From Natronohydrobacter sp. (GTDB lineage Bacteria > Pseudomonadota > Alphaproteobacteria > Rhodobacterales > Rhodobacteraceae): DNA of 40,708 bases. The position numbers and the translations under genes were made by a program. Under the pieces are notes generated by a model. That model was given only the letters and a program-made list of their open reading frames with translations, was not told the origin of the DNA and made no database searches. The stretch is taken from the NCBI GenBank assembly GCA_020832555.1, contig JAFIEM010000019.1, positions 1 through 40,708 of the forward strand. Reading direction: 5' to 3'. Below, one piece after another: positions 36,991-40,708 of this stretch; the stretch's first letter is position 1; each line of letters starts with the position of its first letter.

Positions 36991-37722
36991 TCAAAGCTCA
37001 TCAACAGTGCGCGGAAAGACCGACTGGAACCCTTCGGCATATTTGCAATCCCGCCCCCCTGCCATACCGCCCGAATTGCGCTTGAAGTGATTGGCGCGCT
37101 GCTGGGCGACGCGGGTGTAGAAATCCCACAGATGCACCTGACCACCCATCGCCTCCATCGCGGCGCGCTTCTGATCCCAAACGGGGGTGATGTCTAGAAA
37201 TGTGTCGGGCTTCCAGCCCATCTGCTCGGTTTGATGCGGCTCAAACAGGTACAGCTGCGGCGCGCCCAGAACGCGCTCGCCCGGATTATGGCCCCAAGCC
37301 TGCGCAATCATCCGCGCTTCCAGCGCGATCTGGGTCGTGTACATGTGGTCGGTGTTATAGGGGTCGTACTGGCTGTGGCTCAGCATGAAGGCGGGCTGCA
37401 CCTTGCGGATCAGATCAACGAGCCGCATCTTGTCGGATTGCTCCAGATGCAACGGGTAATCACCCAGATCGAAACATTCCAGCCGGTGCACGCCCAAAAC
37501 CTGCGCCGCGACCTCTGCCTCTTTTCGGCGGATCGCCTTGACCTGATCGAGAGTCATGCCTTCTTTCCACAGCTTCGCGCTTTCGCCGCGTTCGCCAAAA
37601 GAAAGGCAGGCCACTGTCACGTCATAACCCTTTTGCGCATGCAGCGCGATGGCACCGCCGCAGCGCCAGACGAAATCTGCGGCATGGGCGGAGATGACGA
37701 GCGCGGTTTTGGTGGCAGTCAT
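36991..37722 (-). CDS. galB: 4-oxalomesaconate hydratase (PIG-L/LmbE family)
   Basis: A 243-residue zinc-dependent protein of the PIG-L/MshB fold. The metal site reads SAHAADFVWRCGGAIALHAQ instead of the AHPDD of deacetylases, exactly the kind of change seen in GalB of Pseudomonas putida, and the rest (VACLSFGERGESAKLW, LSHSQYDPYNTDH, FLDITPVWDQK, AEGFQSVFPRTVD) also follows GalB. It hydrates 4-oxalomesaconate to 4-carboxy-4-hydroxy-2-oxoadipate, the substrate of GalC. The start at 37722 has GAGGAG upstream; it is the first gene of the operon and divergent from pcaC. Confidence 0.93.
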   Translation of the reverse strand: MTATKTALVISAHAADFVWRCGGAIALHAQKGYDVTVACLSFGERGESAKLWKEGMTLDQVKAIRRKEAEVAAQVLGVHRLECFDLGDYPLHLEQSDKMRLVDLIRKVQPAFMLSHSQYDPYNTDHMYTTQIALEARMIAQAWGHNPGERVLGAPQLYLFEPHQTEQMGWKPDTFLDITPVWDQKRAAMEAMGGQVHLWDFYTRVAQQRANHFKRNSGGMAGGRDCKYAEGFQSVFPRTVDEL

Positions 37723-37985
37723 GCTGACTCCTCTGAATAGGTTATCCGTGCGACAGTGCCAAATGCGACCTCACTGCTCAAATCGGAAAGCAGTGGAAGG
37801 TCATAAGCTGAACGAAAACTAGAGCGCGGTGCGGGACGACGCTGAAACGTTGATCAGGAGGAAGGTAGACTTATTTTTAACCTGAGAGTTAAGCTTTTTG
37901 ACAAAAAATATAATTTATTGCATTTGTATTTTCTGCCATTACGCATGTATCCATAGAAAAAACAGTTTTCCGGGGATGCAGAAAT
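37723..37985. other. Divergent promoter region between the gal operon and pcaCHG
   Basis: 263 bases without a gene. The half near pcaC is strikingly AT-rich (about 37865-37965) and holds the PcaQ-like site and a TTGACA box. The galB side shows no clear operator. Both operons may share control here, but no second regulator gene is adjacent. Confidence 0.55.
37877..37903 (+). promoter_or_regulatory. PcaQ-type operator followed by a -35 box, upstream of pcaCHG
   Basis: TTAACC-N4-AGTTAA at 37877-37892 closely follows the ATAACC-N4-GGTTAA site described for PcaQ in Sinorhizobium. Five bases further on is a perfect -35 box, TTGACA (37898-37903). No strong -10 box lies 16-18 bases downstream, as expected for a promoter that depends on a LysR-type activator. 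pcaC starts about 80 bases later. Confidence 0.65.
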
Positions 37986-38384
37986 ATGCGTGAATTCATG
38001 ACCGACCGCTATGCCAACGGAATGCGCGTCCGCCGGACAGTACTTGGAGACGCGCATGTGGATCGGGCCGAGGCGGGGCGCGATGAGTTTGATACACCTT
38101 TTCAGTCGCTGATAACCGAATCTGCCTGGGGCACGGTCTGGGCGTCGGATGCCATCAGCCTGCGCGAACGCTCAATGCTGACACTCGCGATCCTTGCGGC
38201 AACAGGAAGTTTCGAAGAGATCCCGATGCATGTGCGCGCAACCCTGCGCACCGGCGCCAGTCAGCGTGATGTGATGGAGGCTTTCCAGCATGTGGCCATC
38301 TATGCCGGTGTGCCAAAAGCCAATCATGCGATCAAACTTGCAAAGGCGATTTTTGCCGAGATGGAGGCGGCAGACAATGCTTGA
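37986..38384 (+). CDS. pcaC: 4-carboxymuconolactone decarboxylase
   Basis: A 132-residue member of the AhpD/CMD fold. It matches PcaC in RYANGMRVRRTVLGDAHVDR, LITESAWGTVWA and MHVRATLRTGASQRDVMEAF, then HVAIYAGVPKANHA. It decarboxylates gamma-carboxymuconolactone to 3-oxoadipate enol-lactone, PcaD's substrate. The ATG at 37986 is the first after a GGGGA stretch; an in-frame ATG at 37998 would give a start closer to most homologues. Its 3' end overlaps pcaH by eight bases. Confidence 0.95.
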   Translation: MREFMTDRYANGMRVRRTVLGDAHVDRAEAGRDEFDTPFQSLITESAWGTVWASDAISLRERSMLTLAILAATGSFEEIPMHVRATLRTGASQRDVMEAFQHVAIYAGVPKANHAIKLAKAIFAEMEAADNA

Positions 38385-39105
38385 TGACGGACCCTTGATC
38401 CCGCGCAATCGTGCGCTTCACCCGGTCCCCTACGATCCGGGTTACAAGACGACAGTCGCACGCTCACCCTATCTGCCACTTCTGTCGATGGATAGCAGCG
38501 CATCCGAAGAAACCGGGCCGACCTTCGGTCATGGCGCGTTCGGAGCGCTGGACAACAATCTGATCCTGAACTGGACCCGCGGCTCTGCGCCTGCTGTCGG
38601 AGAGCGGATCGTCATGCATGGCCGCGTTCTCGACGAGCGCGGGCGCGGCGTGCCGCATACGCTGGTGGAAATCTGGCAGGCCAATGCAGGCGGGCGTTAC
38701 CGGCACAAGAAGGACGGCTATCTCGCCCCACTGGACCCGAATTTCGGCGGTGCCGGGCGCACCCTGACCGATGCGGAAGGAAACTATCAGTTCTTGACCA
38801 TCCGCCCCGGTGCCTATCCCTGGCCCAATCGTGGCAATGACTGGCGTCCGATGCATATCCATGTTTCGGTTTTCGGGCATAGTTTCGGGCAGCGCCTGAT
38901 CACACAGATGTATTTCGAAGGCGACCCGCTGATCCCGCTCTGCCCGATTGCGGCAACGATCAAGGATCGTGCGCAGCTCGACCGGTTGGTCGCGCCGCTG
39001 GACATGGCGAATTCCAAGCCGCTGGACTATCTGGCCTATAAATTCGACATCGTACTGCGCGGTCGACGCCAAAGCATGTTTGAAAACAAGCCGGAAGGGA
39101 TGTGA
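38377..39105 (+). CDS. pcaH: Protocatechuate 3,4-dioxygenase beta subunit
   Basis: A 242-residue intradiol dioxygenase subunit holding the non-haem Fe(III). The four ligands can be counted out as Tyr108 (GGRYRHK), Tyr147 (PGAYPWP), His160 and His162 (PMHIHVS), the same numbering as in the Pseudomonas beta subunit (408, 447, 460 and 462 in its usual scheme). With PcaG it cleaves protocatechuate between the hydroxyls to beta-carboxy-cis,cis-muconate. The ATG at 38377 overlaps the pcaC end; the longer frame from 38290 runs inside pcaC. Confidence 0.97.
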   Translation: MLDDGPLIPRNRALHPVPYDPGYKTTVARSPYLPLLSMDSSASEETGPTFGHGAFGALDNNLILNWTRGSAPAVGERIVMHGRVLDERGRGVPHTLVEIWQANAGGRYRHKKDGYLAPLDPNFGGAGRTLTDAEGNYQFLTIRPGAYPWPNRGNDWRPMHIHVSVFGHSFGQRLITQMYFEGDPLIPLCPIAATIKDRAQLDRLVAPLDMANSKPLDYLAYKFDIVLRGRRQSMFENKPEGM

Positions 39106-39108
39106 GCC

Positions 39109-39708
39109 ATGGTCCAGAGACTTGACATGCTGGTGGAGACCCCGTCGCAGACCGCTGGTCCCTATGTGCATATCGGGCTGATGCCCAGCTATACTGGTAA
39201 CGGCCAGATCTTCGATCTGGAGCTCGGCCAAAACCCGATTGAGGATGGCGCTGCGGGCGAGATCATCGAGATTACCGGGTCAGTCTATGATGGCACGGGC
39301 TGGGCAATGCGCGATGCGCTGATCGAGAGCTGGCAGCCCGATGCGCAGGGGCGTTTTGCCGGGCAGGACGGTGCCGACCCCAAAGTGACCGGGTTTTGCC
39401 GTTTTGCGGCCAATGCCGAAACCGGCGAATTCACCCTGCGCACGGTAAAACCGGGCCCGGTTGCGTTGCGAGACGGGCGGGTACAGGCACCGCATATCTC
39501 ACTGTGGATAGTGGCGCGCGGAATCAATATCGGTCTTCAGACGCGCATCTATTTCGAAGATGAAGACAACAGCGCAGACCCGCTTCTCGAGCGGATAGAA
39601 CAGCGCCCGCGTGTCGAGACCCTGATCGCGAAAAAGACCGGGTCAGGGCAATACCGTTTCGATATTCGCTTGCAGGGTGATGGCGAAACGGTTTTTCTCG
39701 ACATCTGA
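39109..39708 (+). CDS. pcaG: Protocatechuate 3,4-dioxygenase alpha subunit
   Basis: A 199-residue subunit homologous to PcaH but without the iron ligands. It starts ETPSQTAGPYVHIGLMP, typical of PcaG, and keeps APHISLWIVARGINIGLQTR, in which the subunit contributes to the substrate pocket. It starts three bases after pcaH with GGAAGGGA as ribosome-binding site, which gives balanced synthesis of the two subunits. Confidence 0.96.
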   Translation: MVQRLDMLVETPSQTAGPYVHIGLMPSYTGNGQIFDLELGQNPIEDGAAGEIIEITGSVYDGTGWAMRDALIESWQPDAQGRFAGQDGADPKVTGFCRFAANAETGEFTLRTVKPGPVALRDGRVQAPHISLWIVARGINIGLQTRIYFEDEDNSADPLLERIEQRPRVETLIAKKTGSGQYRFDIRLQGDGETVFLDI

Positions 39709-39720
39709 CAATAGCGCCCC

Positions 39721-39755
39721 GAGCGCGAAACGCTCACCCACCCGCGTCACACGCG
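39721..39755 (+). other. Two small GC-rich hairpins between pcaG and the BKACE gene
   Basis: GAGCG/CGCTC closes a 5-base loop at 39721-39735, and CGCG/CGCG closes another at 39743-39755. Neither is followed by a T-run, so termination is unlikely; an effect on mRNA processing or on the ratio of downstream expression is possible. Confidence 0.35.
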
Positions 39756-39789
39756 CAAGGGCGCAGGTGCGACAAGACAGGACAGACCC

Positions 39790-40623
39790 ATGACCAACCC
39801 CTGCATAATCGCTGTTGCCATCACCGGCTCGGTCCCGACCAAGGCGAACAACCCGGCAGTACCGATTACCGTGACCGAGCAGATCGAGAGTACGCAAGCC
39901 GCGTTCGAGGCCGGCGCAACCATTGCACATTGCCATGTGCGCAATGACGATGAAACACCGTCCTCTGACCCGGAAAAATTCGCGCGTCTGAAAGAGGGAC
40001 TGGAAAAGCACTGCCCCGGCATGATCATCCAGTTTTCAACCGGGGGACGATCCGGGGCGGGGCAGGCGCGCGGCGGGATGCTGCCGCTACGCCCGGACAT
40101 GGCGTCGCTTTCCGTTGGGTCGAACAATTTTCCGACACGGGTTTATGAGAACCCGCCCGATCTGGTGGATTGGCTGGCCTCTGAGATGCTGAAATACGAC
40201 GTCATACCGGAAATAGAGGCCTTTGACCTGAGCCATGTCATTCAGGCCGCGCGCATGGCCGATGACGGACGACTGAAGCGCCCCCTCTATGTGCAATTCG
40301 TCATGGGCGTGAAAAACGCCATGATCGCCGATGAGCGCATCCTCGATATCTACATCGAAACCCTGAACCGTTTCGCCCCGGATGCGCTATGGTGCGCTGC
40401 GGGCATTGGTCCCAATCAGATCGTAGTCAATGAATGGGCGATTGCGCGTGGGGGCCATACCCGCACGGGTCTGGAAGACAATATGCGCCTTAACCGCGAG
40501 ACGCTCGCGCCATCCAACGCAGCCCTTGTCGCTCGCACAGTGGAGCTGTGCGACAGGTATGACCGACCGGTTGCAAGCTGGCAGCAGGCGCGCGAGATTC
40601 TGGGGTTGCGGGCAGCAGCTTGA
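39790..40623 (+). CDS. BKACE (DUF849) beta-keto acid cleavage enzyme, probable 3-oxoadipate cleavage
   Basis: A 277-residue TIM-barrel enzyme of the BKACE family, which condenses a beta-keto acid with acetyl-CoA and releases acetoacetate and a new CoA ester. The zinc ligands His47 and His49 (AHCHVRN) and Glu229 of the GLEDN motif (227-231), with Arg225 and Asp230 beside them and Glu143 in PEIEAFD, agree with positions known from the founding enzyme Kce. It follows pcaG by 81 bases in the same direction. A substrate of 3-oxoadipate would give acetoacetate and succinyl-CoA, replacing PcaIJ and PcaF. 3-keto-5-aminohexanoate, the original Kce substrate, is unlikely here. Confidence 0.87.
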   Translation: MTNPCIIAVAITGSVPTKANNPAVPITVTEQIESTQAAFEAGATIAHCHVRNDDETPSSDPEKFARLKEGLEKHCPGMIIQFSTGGRSGAGQARGGMLPLRPDMASLSVGSNNFPTRVYENPPDLVDWLASEMLKYDVIPEIEAFDLSHVIQAARMADDGRLKRPLYVQFVMGVKNAMIADERILDIYIETLNRFAPDALWCAAGIGPNQIVVNEWAIARGGHTRTGLEDNMRLNRETLAPSNAALVARTVELCDRYDRPVASWQQAREILGLRAAA

Positions 40624-40708
40624 CGCCCGCAGCCAGGTCAGCTTTTCGCGCAGAGCTATAACTGGACTACCGTATTGATCCGGCGCAAGCGTGGTGAAAG
40701 GGGGCGCT
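40624..40708. other. Right-hand edge of the window
   Basis: 85 bases after the BKACE stop with no recognisable gene start, terminator or operator. pcaB, missing from the window, could begin just beyond. Confidence 0.4.

Noticed and set aside
32418-40623. pcaB, pcaI, pcaJ, pcaF and a LigB-type gallate dioxygenase
   Set aside because: Looked for among all frames of the catabolic island and not found; their absence applies only to this window.

Overview
The window is GC-rich, gene-dense and alphaproteobacterial. The protein families and their arrangement (pcaQ-pcaD plus pcaCHG, TRAP transporters, a short Ugd, an MC-IYA type ribbon-helix-helix protein, relics of a Rhodobacterales-type IS5 transposase) fit a member of the Rhodobacteraceae / Roseobacter group. 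No rRNA, tRNA, CRISPR array, intact insertion sequence or prophage was seen.

Layout. (1) 1-7.5 kb, all minus strand: the N-terminal part of a GMC oxidoreductase with its Tat-exported small subunit, a glyoxalase-like VOC protein, a ribbon-helix-helix protein, a decayed IS5-family transposase, and a four-gene operon. That operon has a binding protein, a fused double permease, an ATPase and an inositol-monophosphatase-like enzyme; it resembles AfuABC sugar-phosphate importers. (2) 7.8-14.4 kb, minus: an exopolysaccharide operon with an Alg44-like PilZ/HlyD protein, an Alg8-like GT2 synthase, a Wza-like export lipoprotein, UDP-glucose 6-dehydrogenase, and a collinear second copy of that dehydrogenase that has lost nearly all catalytic residues. 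(3) 14.7-17.1 kb, minus: the threonine-to-glycine pair kbl-tdh. (4) 17.3-19.7 kb, plus: a small operon of a membrane protein, a Cro/CI-type regulator, a DUF2306 protein and an MDR reductase, preceded by three operator-like dyads at an exact 21-bp period. (5) 20.1-40.6 kb: a large aromatic-acid catabolic island.

The island reads as a nearly complete route. A TRAP transporter probably imports a hydroxycinnamate. A CoA ligase, crotonase, SDR and amidohydrolase (counterparts of CouL/M/N/O) shorten the side chain to 4-hydroxybenzoate plus acetyl-CoA, and an acyl-CoA dehydrogenase may admit the dihydro-acids. PobA makes protocatechuate, PcaHG opens the ring, and PcaC and PcaD lead to 3-oxoadipate. 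In place of PcaIJ/PcaF, a BKACE (DUF849) gene sits directly behind pcaG. It would join 3-oxoadipate with acetyl-CoA to give acetoacetate and succinyl-CoA. PcaB is not in the window and may lie just beyond its end.

A second ring-cleavage operon (galB, extradiol dioxygenase, galC, galD) runs divergently from pcaCHG. It encodes the three enzymes that take 4-oxalomesaconate to pyruvate and oxaloacetate, but its dioxygenase is a vicinal-oxygen-chelate (type I) enzyme, not the LigB-type gallate dioxygenase usually found with these genes. This operon and the exopolysaccharide locus with its dehydrogenase pseudoenzyme are the best candidates for undescribed biology here.
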